Part shown: one piece after another, positions 18,412-28,859 of the stretch
Layout of the letters: every line of letters begins with the position of its first letter
Numbering within the stretch: the first letter of the stretch is position 1
DNA from: Cyclobacteriaceae bacterium
GTDB taxonomy: Bacteria > Bacteroidota > Bacteroidia > Cytophagales > Cyclobacteriaceae
Assembly (NCBI GenBank): GCA_020832305.1
Contig: JAFIEV010000071.1
Coordinates: 1-64,000 of the forward strand
Length of the DNA: 64,000 nt
Direction: 5' to 3'
Translations under genes and position numbers: made by a program
The notes under the pieces: generated by a model
Databases searched by the model: none
Told to the model about the DNA's origin: nothing
What the model saw: only the letters and a program-made list of their open reading frames with translations

Positions 18412-20005
18412 TTTCAAATACTCCAATCTCTTCAGCCCATGATTGCCACTGTTGTTCGAGTTCAAAGGCAATGGATTCTTCCTTGCCAGCAAGATTTTCA
18501 AGCTCTACCGGGTCCTGGGCCAGGTTGTATAATTCCCATTCTCCCAGTGCCCTTTCCATGACGAGTTTCCAGTCGCCGCGCCGGATGGCCCGGTTGCCAA
18601 AATGCTCCCAGTAAAAGGTTCTTTCATCCAGCTGATCAGTATTTTTTATCCAAGGAACAATGCTGGTGCCGGGCAAGTTGCCATAACGCCCTTCAAATCC
18701 TTCGTATGCAGCCAGGTCGATGGCCGTTGGTAACAGATCCACAATATGCACCGGCTGCCGTACCAGGGCTCCTTTGTTGGTTATGCCGGCCGGCCAATGC
18801 ACTATTGCAGGCGTCAACACACCTCCTTCATGGGCATAGCGCTTGTATTTTCTGTAAGGTGTATTGCTGGCATTGGCCCAGGGCTCATCATAAGCGACAA
18901 AAGACCCTTTGGCACCTATGGGAACGGTTGGGTCGTTTAATTTGCGGCCATCTACATTTTCTTCACAACCTCCATTGTCTGAAATGAAAACGATAAGGGT
19001 GTTTTCATATAAATTTTCGCGCTTCAAATATTCAACCAGTCGGCCAATGTCCCTGTCCATGATATCAATCATAGCCGCATATACCGCCATTTTGCGGTCC
19101 CAGGTGATTTTTTCATTATCATCAACTTCAGCCCAGGGCAAAATCCCTTCTGTACGCGGACTGATTTCATATCGGTTATCGATGATCCCCAATGCTTTCA
19201 TTTTCTCAAAACGCTCGTGGCGCAATTCGTCCCATCCCTTCATGTATTTGCCCAGGTATTTTTGCACATCGGGCTCCGGAGCATGGATGGGCCAGTGGGG
19301 TGCCGTATAGGCCAGATAGAGAAAAAATGGTTTTTCTGAATGATCCTGTACGTGCTCTTCCAAAAAATTCAATGCGTAATCGGTAAAGGCATGGGTCATA
19401 TAAAAATCATCGCCTTCCGGTACAAAATCTTCATGATCTATGGCCATTTTTCGGTTTCGGTCTTCTTTGAGCAATTCATAAAAACTGCTGGCTCCGCTGA
19501 TGAGCCCAAAATAGCGGTCGAATCCCCTTTTGGTTGGCCAGTGTTCCCTCGCTTCACCTACATGCCATTTCCCCGACATATAAGAACGGTATCCGGCTTC
19601 TTTTAAAATTTCAGGAATGGTCTGAGCATCGGTCGAGAGAAAACCCTGATATGCGCCCGGAACCGGAGTAGCATCTGCCCCACTTACCATTCTGCCCATA
19701 CCGGCAGCATGGGGATATAGACCGGTAAGCAATGCCGCACGGGAAGGACAACATCTGGCAGCATTGTAAAAAGAAGTAAAGCGCAGTCCCTCTTCTGCCA
19801 GTTGATCCAATACCGGTGTCTCTATCTCTGCGCCGAAACAACCAATATCGGAGTATCCCATGTCATCGACCATAATGTAAACGATATTGGGCGATTTAGT
19901 CTTGGATGATTCCTCTTTTTTCAACCCGGAACAAGACCAGGTTGCAAGTGCCATTACTACAAAAAGTAAAAATACTTTTGCGCCAGTAAGCCATTCGCTA
20001 TTCAT
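18404..20005 (-). CDS. Sulfatase lipoprotein
   Basis: A 533-residue arylsulfatase-type enzyme with a lipoprotein signal ending at Cys25. The formylglycine motif C-x-P-S-R is at residues 85-89, so Cys85 should be oxidised by a sulfatase-maturing enzyme encoded elsewhere. [12 protein letters not shown] near 42-53 provides the calcium-binding aspartates; SGKWHVGE and FISDNGG are further active-site motifs. It probably removes sulfate from an external glycan or ester at the cell surface or periplasm. It follows the CotH protein gene by 32 bp on the same strand. Confidence 0.92.
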   Translation of the reverse strand: MNSEWLTGAKVFLLFVVMALATWSCSGLKKEESSKTKSPNIVYIMVDDMGYSDIGCFGAEIETPVLDQLAEEGLRFTSFYNAARCCPSRAALLTGLYPHAAGMGRMVSGADATPVPGAYQGFLSTDAQTIPEILKEAGYRSYMSGKWHVGEAREHWPTKRGFDRYFGLISGASSFYELLKEDRNRKMAIDHEDFVPEGDDFYMTHAFTDYALNFLEEHVQDHSEKPFFLYLAYTAPHWPIHAPEPDVQKYLGKYMKGWDELRHERFEKMKALGIIDNRYEISPRTEGILPWAEVDDNEKITWDRKMAVYAAMIDIMDRDIGRLVEYLKRENLYENTLIVFISDNGGCEENVDGRKLNDPTVPIGAKGSFVAYDEPWANASNTPYRKYKRYAHEGGVLTPAIVHWPAGITNKGALVRQPVHIVDLLPTAIDLAAYEGFEGRYGNLPGTSIVPWIKNTDQLDERTFYWEHFGNRAIRRGDWKLVMERALGEWELYNLAQDPVELENLAGKEESIAFELEQQWQSWAEEIGVFEIN

Positions 20006-20037
20006 GTATCTGAAAATTTAAGTTAAAGCCTTCTAAA

Positions 20038-23000
20038 TCAAGGCTGGAAAAAAATCTTTTTATGCAAAAGGTTCTCGCCATCCATCAGTCGCACAATATA
20101 CAAACCATTTTTTAAGGGCGGCCTGATTTCATAATAATTTACGCCAGGTAGCTGCGCTTGCCACAAAATTTTTCCCGAAGTATCCAAAATGGCCAATTCT
20201 GCATTTTCGCTCATGCTTTTTTCCGCATTCACATAAACTGTACCTTCATAGTGCCATAAGCTGTGGGCCAGATCCTGTTCAGGAAGCAGTGCAGTTGGCG
20301 CCAGCGATCTCACAAAAATATCATCGAGGCGCAAGGCTGCACGCGGACCTGCCGTACCGCTTAGCGGATAATAGCGCCATAACAGCTGAACATAAGGCTT
20401 GTTGTACAATTCAGCGGGTAAGGCAATATTTGTAAAATTGCTTTCATGTCCATTAGTGCTGCTGATGTACTCCACAAAATCATTCCCTATCCTGAGGTCT
20501 GTAAAATTACCTTCAATACCCAGCCTGTACTGAAGCCTTAGTCCATAAATTCTTTCATTTTGCTCCAGGGTTCCCGCCAGCCACTGCAGATCGGCATCAA
20601 ACACATCGCGGGTATCAAGCGCCAGAAGCGCCCCGCCAAGGTCACGATCCCTGCCGGTATTCAGAAAGGAAATACCCGCATCTGCCAGTCCGTTTATCCT
20701 GGTGCGGCGTGTGTTTTTATACGGAAATCCGATGTTTTGCGCATCATCAGCATGATAATCATCTTCCGGTATATTGTAGGCGTACAGCAATGGATCGCCA
20801 AGGGTCGGATCGGGAACATTGCTTTGCAAAAACAGCATATTCTCGGGAAAATCACCTGCGGGTGCGTTGGCATCCCAGGCTTCAAATGAATAACCAGCGG
20901 CACTCAACACATGCGGCGCCGGATACACCAACACCCTGAATATTCCCGTGACAAAAGCACCTGCCGGGTCTTGCGCCTTTATTTCCACTTCTTCCTCTCC
21001 CCTTTTCAGGCCGTTTATGTTTAACTGATGGTTTGAAAGCATTAGATTCAACAGGTTTTCATGCCGGGTGCTTATTTCATAGCTGAGTACCTCATTATTT
21101 GGGTCTGTAAAATACAGACTGAGGTTTAATGTAGTGGCAATACCATTTTCAATCGTTTTTTGCAGTGGAATGGGTTGTGCCAATACAGGTGGTAAATTGG
21201 TGCCATCCATGGCATCGCCCTGCACAAGCATGTTGTCAAATCGGTTATTGCCTGAGCTGCCTGAAGCATTTTCACCTCCGAAAGCTATACGCACTTCAAA
21301 TTGGCTATTGTCATTTATTGCCTCGATGCTGGAAAAATCATAGGAAAAGAGTTTGTAATTTTCCTCTATTAGCTGCAAAGGCCCAAAATCCTGCCATTCA
21401 CCATCGGCGCTGGTTCTGTATTGCAATTGTTGTTCCGTGGCGCCATTATTGGTGCGGAGGCAGGCATAACTCAGCCTGATGTTTTCAAAACCCGCAACCG
21501 GCAATTTTAAATGCAGGAATCTGGTATCTGAAGGATTTCTGACCCGCAATGCATTACCTTCCGGCGTATCGTCAACCGCATTGAGCAATGTGCCATCCGC
21601 CACGCGATCCATATAACCACTTCCGGAGCCAGGATAGCTGATCTCCGCCCCTTCCACCAGACTTAGGTCGGGAGAGACTTTATCTATTTCGCCAGCGCTC
21701 AAATTGTTAAAATGCCAGTAATGGACCACCGGCAGGGCGCCTCCCAGCTGCTCATCCATCCATCTCAGCCGTGATTCTACCCAGTTTACCATCCAGTCAA
21801 CCTCCTGCGCATAGCTTTGCCCTACAAAATAATTTGGCCATACACGGGTTCCCAAAATGGGCCATCGCACAAAATTTCTTTGCTGGGCTTCATCGAGCAA
21901 GGTTTGATAAGACCTGATTTTATCAACAATGTGACGCTTTGAAAAGGCTGACTGCCTGAGCTGCCTCCAGCGGTCTTTATAAGCTTTTTGAAAGGCGGGG
22001 TCTTCAAAGAGGCGGGTATACCAGCCATTGAGATACTCTGTATTATTGATCAGGGGATAATACCAACCCTGCGGCCGCCAACCCTGCAGATAATCGGCAT
22101 TGCCAAGGCTCAGGTTAAAATCCCAGACCGGACCCATGGTGAGCTTTCCGTTGCGGTCTTTGTGCATAAAAGTACTCAGCCGGTAGCCATCAATTTCTTT
22201 GAGCAACTCGGTAATCAAATGATAGTCTATAAAGGACCCAACATCAATATATTGGGCGTAACCCTGGTGTACATCTTTAAAATCATCCCCAAACAAGGTA
22301 CTTTCAAACTCATCGAGGTATTGAATGAGCCATTCCTTTTGCCGGGGACTGATTTCTTCTTCATTGGGCCTGACATGGGCCAGCAAGGTACCCCGTGAGG
22401 TGGTGAGGCCTTGCTCACCCGGATTTAAGCGATCCTTTTTGATAATGTATCCACCGCTGATTTCGGGTTCTTTATCATCAAAAGATTGAAGCTTGGTGAT
22501 GTTGACCCTTTCTTCGTCCCATTTAATACGCTCTACGATCACATATACACCGTGATAGTGCGCCTGGGTTATGGGGCCGTTGCCACTGTGCAGGTACAAC
22601 TCAACAAAACGGGTACGGGGGGCATATCTGCCCATATCATTGCTGAGGCCGTAGGCCACTGAATTGCGCATCAGGGTTTTATCGCTGTAGGGGGCGTAGA
22701 GTATCCAGTTGTGTTCTTCCGGCATATCCAGTAAGGCTTCGTTTCTGTTGCTGCCATTTTCATGCACCATGTGAAAGCCGAACATTTTTTTGGGAAAAGA
22801 TTGTGAACTGGAGCCACGAATATTGGCCAAAGTGCGGCTTTGCAGCACTGGCTTTTCCTGTAGGCCGGCCCTGCCATTAGGTTGCCGGTCATACAAACTG
22901 AAATAGGCGACAGAACGATCGCCCGACGTGATTGCGGTGTGGAATTGATGTAAAATTACCACGGGCAAATTTGAATTAAAACCGCTGATGGCGGCATCGG

Positions 23001-24258
23001 CCATACTGAAAACCCGGGCTGTAAGCGGACTGGGTTTGCTACCTTCCCGGTAGGTAAAGGCCCTGACAAGGCGTGTATCGCTGATGGTTATGGGGCCCGT
23101 GTAACGATGGGTGGGTATTTGTTGCGGCAGGCTTCCATTGGTCGTAAAATATATCTCTGCGCCTGGATCAGCACTCAGCGAAAGGCTAATCGGCTGTGTA
23201 AACAGGCCTTCTTCGTGGGAGAAAACCGGGGCATTAAGTTGTTCCGGTGCCTCGGTATAACCAGTTGTGGTATTGGATGCGGCGGGAGTGGGTTCCAGAA
23301 AATATGCGAAATTTGAAGCGCCATCGGGCGAACGGCCGTAAGAAACATCAGTCGGTATTACCAAAGGGGGAATTTCATCGAGCAGTATGCCATCGGAGCT
23401 GCTCAACAGCACTTCTTCACCGGCAGCGCTGATGCTGAAATTGGTATGCAGCTCGCTTTCCTGCCAGAAGAGATGCTGGGCAGAAATGGGCTCTTCTATG
23501 GTGCCATCGGGCCATTGCCAACGCACTGCCAGGTTATCTCCTCCTGTACCTTCTTTCATTAAAGCTTCGATATAATACAGGGCGCCTTCTTCCAGGTAAA
23601 TGGGGGCTGAGCGCTGCTCGGGATATTTATCCCATTGTCTGGAATGCGTCCAACCTGGTACCTCGGCAATTTTTTGCTTTCCCTCCGGCTGTTCATTGCC
23701 AGACAGAAACAACTGACCATTGTCATCGCTTGATATCCAGAAAATATAGTTGCCCGTTGCAGGGACTTTGAGATAACCGCGTACCCGCTGACCATAATTA
23801 TCGGCAATGTTAATAGGCGCCTCAAAAGAATGGCTAAGTATATTACGACGGTCGGGGGCATCGGGAAATTTGGAAGCATTGAGCAAATTGGCCACCGATG
23901 TGCCGGGGATATTTAAATAGACTTCCCGCAACAGGCCATTGATCATCTCTCCTTGTGCGGGCCGTCGGTTTTTACCACTGGCCCATACCAGCAAATGTTC
24001 CCCCGGCTCAATAAGATATGCTGGGAAAATCCACTTCATCGGATTTGCATAATCATCTGACAATGCATATCCCGTCAGGTCAACTGCGGCATCCCCGACA
24101 TTCAGCAGTTCTATCCAGTCGTTGTTATCACCATCAATATCCTGCAGACCTTCACGATTGGAACTTAATATTTCATTAATCAGTACTTGTGCATTAAGGG
24201 GTGCATTGGCAAATGCTATAAAAATGAATAAAAGGATGATTCTGTATAAATGATGCAT
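20038..24258 (-). CDS. Giant T9SS protein: lamin-tail, PA14, CotH kinase-like
   Basis: A 1406-residue exported protein. After a signal peptide (to about residue 23) come a lamin-tail domain (LINEILSSNREG...DWIELLN, 26-110), a PA14-like region (about 125-260), and a chitobiase-type beta-sandwich (YFTTNGSLPQQ, near 370). A CotH kinase-like domain (about 425-790) has VYVIVERIKWDEERVNITK and GPVWDFNLSLGNAD as its family motifs. Lectin- or jellyroll-like modules follow. The C-terminal 80 residues end YIVRLMDGENLLHKKIFFQP, a type A T9SS sorting domain. CotH proteins phosphorylate spore-coat protein in Bacillus; here it is extracellular, so its target and even its activity are unknown. The sulfatase gene follows closely. 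Confidence 0.88.
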   Translation of the reverse strand: MHHLYRIILLFIFIAFANAPLNAQVLINEILSSNREGLQDIDGDNNDWIELLNVGDAAVDLTGYALSDDYANPMKWIFPAYLIEPGEHLLVWASGKNRRPAQGEMINGLLREVYLNIPGTSVANLLNASKFPDAPDRRNILSHSFEAPINIADNYGQRVRGYLKVPATGNYIFWISSDDNGQLFLSGNEQPEGKQKIAEVPGWTHSRQWDKYPEQRSAPIYLEEGALYYIEALMKEGTGGDNLAVRWQWPDGTIEEPISAQHLFWQESELHTNFSISAAGEEVLLSSSDGILLDEIPPLVIPTDVSYGRSPDGASNFAYFLEPTPAASNTTTGYTEAPEQLNAPVFSHEEGLFTQPISLSLSADPGAEIYFTTNGSLPQQIPTHRYTGPITISDTRLVRAFTYREGSKPSPLTARVFSMADAAISGFNSNLPVVILHQFHTAITSGDRSVAYFSLYDRQPNGRAGLQEKPVLQSRTLANIRGSSSQSFPKKMFGFHMVHENGSNRNEALLDMPEEHNWILYAPYSDKTLMRNSVAYGLSNDMGRYAPRTRFVELYLHSGNGPITQAHYHGVYVIVERIKWDEERVNITKLQSFDDKEPEISGGYIIKKDRLNPGEQGLTTSRGTLLAHVRPNEEEISPRQKEWLIQYLDEFESTLFGDDFKDVHQGYAQYIDVGSFIDYHLITELLKEIDGYRLSTFMHKDRNGKLTMGPVWDFNLSLGNADYLQGWRPQGWYYPLINNTEYLNGWYTRLFEDPAFQKAYKDRWRQLRQSAFSKRHIVDKIRSYQTLLDEAQQRNFVRWPILGTRVWPNYFVGQSYAQEVDWMVNWVESRLRWMDEQLGGALPVVHYWHFNNLSAGEIDKVSPDLSLVEGAEISYPGSGSGYMDRVADGTLLNAVDDTPEGNALRVRNPSDTRFLHLKLPVAGFENIRLSYACLRTNNGATEQQLQYRTSADGEWQDFGPLQLIEENYKLFSYDFSSIEAINDNSQFEVRIAFGGENASGSSGNNRFDNMLVQGDAMDGTNLPPVLAQPIPLQKTIENGIATTLNLSLYFTDPNNEVLSYEISTRHENLLNLMLSNHQLNINGLKRGEEEVEIKAQDPAGAFVTGIFRVLVYPAPHVLSAAGYSFEAWDANAPAGDFPENMLFLQSNVPDPTLGDPLLYAYNIPEDDYHADDAQNIGFPYKNTRRTRINGLADAGISFLNTGRDRDLGGALLALDTRDVFDADLQWLAGTLEQNERIYGLRLQYRLGIEGNFTDLRIGNDFVEYISSTNGHESNFTNIALPAELYNKPYVQLLWRYYPLSGTAGPRAALRLDDIFVRSLAPTALLPEQDLAHSLWHYEGTVYVNAEKSMSENAELAILDTSGKILWQAQLPGVNYYEIRPPLKNGLYIVRLMDGENLLHKKIFFQP

Positions 24259-24499
24259 CTGGGTCTCGTTATATTAGAAAGGTAAATATATCGATTTCCA
24301 GGGCAAATGAAAAATGAATGAAAGTTCAGTCCAGTGCCCGGGGAAAAAACTAGAAGCTCGAAGCTGGAAGCTGGAACGAGTTGCGAATTCCGTTTCGCTT
24401 TGCTCACGGGACGAGCTGAGAGCTAACTCCCAATCACCGATCCCGCATTCCGGACTAAGGATCACGTGTGTTTGTTTTGTCAACGAGCTTTAAGCTATA
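24259..24499. other. Non-coding DNA, short-period low-complexity stretch
   Basis: The stretch holds a degenerate AAGCTCGAAGCTGGAAGCTGG run near 24352-24372, and CCGTTTCGCTTTGCTCACGG, resembling the CCCGT/ACGGG hairpin at 39465-39490. No gene is visible. Confidence 0.5.
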
Positions 24500-25430
24500 A
24501 GCCACACTGCCTATGGTCCTTGTTTGCAACGAGGACCGGATACTGAAGCTGTTCTTTTACCAAAAATAATCATACTTCTCCGCCCTCGTTAGAAATTGAG
24601 TCTTTGACGAAACCCCGACTCTCGGGGTGGAGGCTTTCTGCTGCGTCCTGGTTAGAAATGGAGGCTTTGCCGGAATCCCGATTTCGGGGCAATGGCCGAT
24701 ATTCTCGTGGGTAATAATGTATCCCGAACGCTATGCTTTTCGGGGTGGGTAAAGTTAAACGTTAAAAATGTTAAACGTTAAAAGCGTTAAGCGTTAAAAG
24801 TTAAACGTTAAAAATGTTAATCGTTTCCCCACTGCCTATGGTCCTTGTCTACGACGAGGACCGGCAACAACAGCCATTCATTTAACGAAATAATCATGCC
24901 TCTACGCCCTCGTTGGAAATTGAGTCTTTGACGAAACCCCGACTCTCGGGGTGGAGGCTTTCTGCTGCGCCCTCGTTATAAACAAGGGCGATATTCTCGT
25001 GGGTAATAATGTATCCCGAACGCTATGCTTTTCGGGATTTCGGTTTCACCTCAATTTGCAACGAGGACCGGATACTGAAGCTGTGCTTTTACCAAAAATA
25101 ATCATACTTCTCCGCCCTCGTTGGAAAATGAAGGCTTTGCCGGAATCCCGTTTCTCGGGGTGGGTAAAGTTAAACGTTAAAAGCGTTAAGCGTTAAGCGT
25201 TAAAATGTTAAACGTTTCCCCACTGCCTATGGTCCTTGTCTACGACGAGGACTGGCAACAACAGCCATTCATTTAACGAAATAATCATGCCTCTACACCC
25301 TCGTTGGAAATTGAGTCTTTGACGAAACCCCGACTCTCGGGGTGGAGGCTTTGTTGGAATCCCGTTTCTCGGGGTGGATAAAGATAAACGTTAAAAGCGT
25401 TAAACGTTAAAAATGTTAAACGTTATGTCA
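24500..25430. repeat. Composite repeat array, three divergent units
   Basis: ACTGCCTATGGTCCTTGT begins units at 24506, 24831 and 25222. Each unit runs through GGTCCTTGT..ACGAGGACC, AATAATCAT, CGCCCTCGTT, GAAACCCCGACTCTCGGGGT, a CGGAATCCCG module, and a TTAAACGTTAAAAGCGTTAA run. The second unit also carries CCCTCGTTATAAACAAGGG and the ATCCCGAACGCTATGC hairpin. The order is the reverse complement of parts of the 7798-8139 array with extra modules inserted. No gene lies within. Confidence 0.8.
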
Positions 25431-25621
25431 ATTATCCAATTATCAATTATCCATTATCCACCCATCACCCATTACGGATTCTGCCGCCGTGGTTCGCATC
25501 CTCACGAAACACAATTAAATATCTGATTTACAATGATATATGATCGAATAACATCTAAGATTGATTTCTGCTTTTTGAATTTTGTCACGCATCATCCATT
25601 ACGGATTACGCATCACGGATC
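25431..25621. other. Non-coding spacer
   Basis: A TATCCAATTATCAATTATCC run near 25436 and an ACGGATTACGCATCACGGAT run just before the aldo/keto reductase stop are short-period degenerate repeats of the kind also seen near 30450, 36410, 41690 and 42400. Nothing else is recognisable. Confidence 0.5.
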
Positions 25622-26515
25622 CTACCTATGCTCCTGATATATCTGAGGCAAAAATAATGTATCCAACTCTTCGATTTCTTCTTTGCTTAAGGGGCTATAA
25701 TCCAGCGCCTGAATGGCTGTATTCAGATGATCTTCGGTCCGGATGCCAATGACCGGTATCACTGATTTTCGTGCCAGCAACCACAACAGTGAAGTAATGG
25801 CAACCGGCCTGTCCGGGCCACTCAAGGCCTCGAGTCCGTTCTGAAGTTTTTGTATCTGCGATGCATCGTACTGCAAATACCCGGAGGCTGGCTTAGTGGC
25901 AAGCAATCCTTTAGCTAAGGCTCCCCTTGCCAGTACAACGATGCCCTTCTTTTCAAGGACCGGCAATATATTTTCCTCGGGCCTTCGGTCGAGCAGGCTG
26001 TATTGTGTCATAACAGCAGTTAACTGCGCCATATCTGTATATCTGCGCACCACATTGGGCCGGATCGATGAAATACCATACTGTAAAATTTTTCCCTCCT
26101 GTTTCAGCAATTCAAAAGCTTCGAGGGTTTCTTCTGCCGGATCTTCAAGGGTGCCCCCATGTAAAAGGTATAAATCAATATAATCTGTTTGCAGTCGTTT
26201 GAGACTTTTTTCAACGGCTTGTAATATATAATCTTTGTTCGGGTTCCAAACCCATCCGCTTCCATCTTCTTTCCACTGGTTGCCGACCTTGGTAGCTATG
26301 ACTACCTCCTTTCGCATCTCTTTAAACGCTTTCCCTACCGACACTTCATTTTCGCCTTTCTGATACAAATCTGCAGTATCGAAAAAATTAATTCCGCCAT
26401 CAAAAGCCTTTTTCAGCAACGTGGAATTGTGCCGGTGGTCATCGCCCAGCGACATACAACCAAAAGCTATGCGGCTGACTTGCAGCTCCGAAGAGCCTGG
26501 TAATATTTTTTCCAT
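25622..26515 (-). CDS. Aldo/keto reductase
   Basis: A 297-residue NADPH-dependent oxidoreductase of the AKR barrel. The catalytic tetrad is visible: Asp and Tyr in FFDTADLYQKGENE (about residues 43-56), Lys in VIATKVG and His in LYLLHGG. The C-terminal IPVIGIRTEDHL region binds the cofactor. The physiological carbonyl substrate cannot be read from sequence. It diverges from the symporter gene, sharing an 80-bp upstream region. Confidence 0.92.
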   Translation of the reverse strand: MEKILPGSSELQVSRIAFGCMSLGDDHRHNSTLLKKAFDGGINFFDTADLYQKGENEVSVGKAFKEMRKEVVIATKVGNQWKEDGSGWVWNPNKDYILQAVEKSLKRLQTDYIDLYLLHGGTLEDPAEETLEAFELLKQEGKILQYGISSIRPNVVRRYTDMAQLTAVMTQYSLLDRRPEENILPVLEKKGIVVLARGALAKGLLATKPASGYLQYDASQIQKLQNGLEALSGPDRPVAITSLLWLLARKSVIPVIGIRTEDHLNTAIQALDYSPLSKEEIEELDTLFLPQIYQEHR

Positions 26516-26543
26516 ATACCGAAATTATCAAAATTTTACTTCT

Positions 26544-26578
26544 TTTGCCTGATCATTCCTAAAAACTATATTGTTTTG
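26544..26578 (+). promoter_or_regulatory. Possible promoter of the symporter gene
   Basis: TTTG (26544-26547) and TTGTTTTG (26571-26578) are 23 nt apart. The second element has T for A at one position of TAnnTTTG. The ATG lies 17 nt further on. Confidence 0.3.
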
Positions 26579-26595
26579 TCTTTTATACATACACA

Positions 26596-28029
26596 ATGAG
26601 TTATACCCTGATTGGATTTATACTGTATCTGCTTTCTATACTGATCATAGGCACCATCAGTTACAGGATGAACAAAACGCACCATGATTTTTTCATCGCA
26701 GGCAGGAAATTGAATCCATGGGTGGTGGCTTTTTCTGAAAGGGCTTCGGGTGAGTCTGCATGGTTACTCCTCGGCCTGCCGGGCGCCATGTATGCAGTAG
26801 GTTTGCTGGAATTCTGGGCAGCCGCCGGATGTGTTTCAGGGATTATTCTGTACTGGTATATCGTAGCGGCCAAATTGCGCAGGGAGACCGAAGCTTCGGG
26901 TTCCATAACCCTGCCCGACTATATTGCCAGCCGCTTTCCGAAACAAGGCCGCGCCATTCGATGGATCGCCACCAGCATTATCATCTTTTTCTTTACTTTT
27001 TACCTATCTGCTCAATTCAATGGTGCCGGAAAAGTGCTGAATGTAACTTTTAACATCCCGGTTTTTTATGGCATGCTTATCGGCACGGTAATTATTGTAC
27101 TCTATACTATGATGGGGGGATTTTTTGCCGTGGCCTATACCGATCTTATCCAGGGCATTATCATGATTGGTGCGCTGATTATTCTGCCGGGCATGGCTTT
27201 TATCATACTGATGCAGCAAGGCGATGCCAGGTTGCTTGATTTGTATAAGGAGGTGCCTTCTGACATCATGAGTTTTACCGGAGGGGCCGTCGGACTGGCC
27301 GCAACAGCCGTGATAATCAGTGGTTTGAGCTGGGGGTTTGGATATTTCGGACAGCCCCATTTGCTCACCCGCTTTATGTCGATCAACGACAGCGCCAATA
27401 TCAGAATTTCACGCCGCATCGCCATTATGTGGGCCATACCCGGCTTTACCGGCGCCATGCTGATAGGGCTGGCAGGGCTGGCCATGTACGGGCCCGGCAT
27501 CGAAGAATTATCAGATGCCGAGCGGATTATGCCTATGCTTGCAGGTGATGTCTTGCCGGCCTGGTTGGCGGGTATTTTTATCTCTGCGGCCATCGCAGCC
27601 ATGATGTCAACCGCCGATTCTCAACTGCTGGTCATTACTTCCTCGGTCATTGAAGATATTTACCACAAAAGCCTGGGCGTAAATATTTCGGAAAAAAAAC
27701 TCTTACAGCTGAGCAGATTGCTGACGTTGCTGATCGGGGCATTGGCCTTTATCATAGCCCTCACGTCAGAAAAACTCATTTTCTCGATGGTTTCCTATGC
27801 CTGGAGTGGTTTGGGCGCTTCTTTTGGTCCGGTGGTTATATTAATGCTCTGGTGGAAAAAAACCAGGGGTGAGGGCGTAATTGCCGGTATGCTTACCGGT
27901 ACCGTTTGCACCATTATATGGTCTGAGTTCAATGCACTGGATGCATTTTTATCGGTTCGTTTTGTCTCTTTTGTGCTGGCATTTGCCGCCGTTGTAGTGG
28001 TAAGTAAAGTTTATGCTAAAATTTCCTGA
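26596..28029 (+). CDS. Sodium:solute symporter (proline-symporter type)
   Basis: A 477-residue protein of about 13 membrane helices of the SSS family. FIAGRKLNPWVVAFSERASG (about residues 32-51) and GESAWLLLGLPGA resemble PutP, as does SAAIAAMMSTADSQLLVITS (about 330-349), which carries the sodium-binding serines of helix 8. Proline is the likeliest substrate by resemblance but related carriers take other solutes. The start ATG gives MSYTLIGFILYLLSILIIG, a normal first helix. Confidence 0.9.
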   Translation: MSYTLIGFILYLLSILIIGTISYRMNKTHHDFFIAGRKLNPWVVAFSERASGESAWLLLGLPGAMYAVGLLEFWAAAGCVSGIILYWYIVAAKLRRETEASGSITLPDYIASRFPKQGRAIRWIATSIIIFFFTFYLSAQFNGAGKVLNVTFNIPVFYGMLIGTVIIVLYTMMGGFFAVAYTDLIQGIIMIGALIILPGMAFIILMQQGDARLLDLYKEVPSDIMSFTGGAVGLAATAVIISGLSWGFGYFGQPHLLTRFMSINDSANIRISRRIAIMWAIPGFTGAMLIGLAGLAMYGPGIEELSDAERIMPMLAGDVLPAWLAGIFISAAIAAMMSTADSQLLVITSSVIEDIYHKSLGVNISEKKLLQLSRLLTLLIGALAFIIALTSEKLIFSMVSYAWSGLGASFGPVVILMLWWKKTRGEGVIAGMLTGTVCTIIWSEFNALDAFLSVRFVSFVLAFAAVVVVSKVYAKIS

Positions 28030-28032
28030 ATT

Positions 28033-28065
28033 TTTGCCATTTTTATAATAATTTCAATATTTTAG
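28033..28065 (+). promoter_or_regulatory. Promoter of the AlkD-like gene
   Basis: TTTG (28033-28036), a 21-nt spacer and TATTTTAG (28058-28065) match TTG-N17-23-TAnnTTTG with one mismatch in the -7 element. The start codon is 30 nt downstream. Confidence 0.4.
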
Positions 28066-28094
28066 CACCATGCAACCAAAAAAAACAACGCACT

Positions 28095-28814
28095 ATGGAA
28101 AATATGGCACCCGATACGTGGCAACTCCCTGCCGGTGAAAGAGCCTTTCTGGAACCCCTGGCAGACATTTTCTGGCAAGCCCGCAATCCTGAAAAAGCCA
28201 CGCCAATGGAAAACTACATGAAAGGTAAATTTGCCTTTCTCGGTATTCAAAAGCAGGAAAGAACGTTGCTTTCGAAAGAATTCCGGCAGCTGCCTGAAAA
28301 TTGCCGGACCGAAATCGTTCTTGACTGGCTATGGAAACAACCCTGGCGTGAATTTCAATACCATGGCATAGGCTTGCTGGAGCGTGAAGCCCGCAAAGCC
28401 CCGGAATCGACCATCGAACTTTACGAAAGACTGATCACCGAAAAATCATGGTGGGATACGGTGGATGCCCTGGCTTCCAATTGTGTCGGCCCTCACCTTG
28501 CCAACCATAAACATCTTATACCAGACAGTGTATCACGGTGGATGAAGTCTGGCAATATCTGGCTGCAACGCACCTGTCTGCTTTTTCAGTTAAAATACAA
28601 GAATAACACCGATGAGGAACTTCTGCTCGATTGCATAAGAAAATTGTGCTACGAAAAGGAGTTTTTTATCAAGAAAGCCATAGGATGGGCACTTCGGGAA
28701 TATTCTAAAACAAATCCGGATTGGGTCGTTGAGGTTTGTAAAAAAGAACATCTTTCTTCTCTCAGCCGTAAAGAAGCGCTGAAATGGCTGCAAAAAAGAT
28801 CTGATCAAGACTGA
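28095..28814 (+). CDS. AlkD-like DNA alkylation repair protein
   Basis: A 239-residue helical HEAT-like-repeat protein of the AlkC/AlkD DNA glycosylase group, which excises cationic alkylpurines such as 7-methylguanine and 3-methyladenine. SWWDTVDALASN (about residues 117-128) contains the conserved Trp and Asp of the AlkD active site. FIKKAIGWALREYSK near residue 194 is the second conserved helix. There is no signal peptide. It is followed after 45 bp by a small membrane protein gene; no functional link is obvious. Confidence 0.9.
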   Translation: MENMAPDTWQLPAGERAFLEPLADIFWQARNPEKATPMENYMKGKFAFLGIQKQERTLLSKEFRQLPENCRTEIVLDWLWKQPWREFQYHGIGLLEREARKAPESTIELYERLITEKSWWDTVDALASNCVGPHLANHKHLIPDSVSRWMKSGNIWLQRTCLLFQLKYKNNTDEELLLDCIRKLCYEKEFFIKKAIGWALREYSKTNPDWVVEVCKKEHLSSLSRKEALKWLQKRSDQD

Positions 28815-28859
28815 AAATCCTACGGCTTTTCATCGTATATTGTATAAAACTTAAGAATT

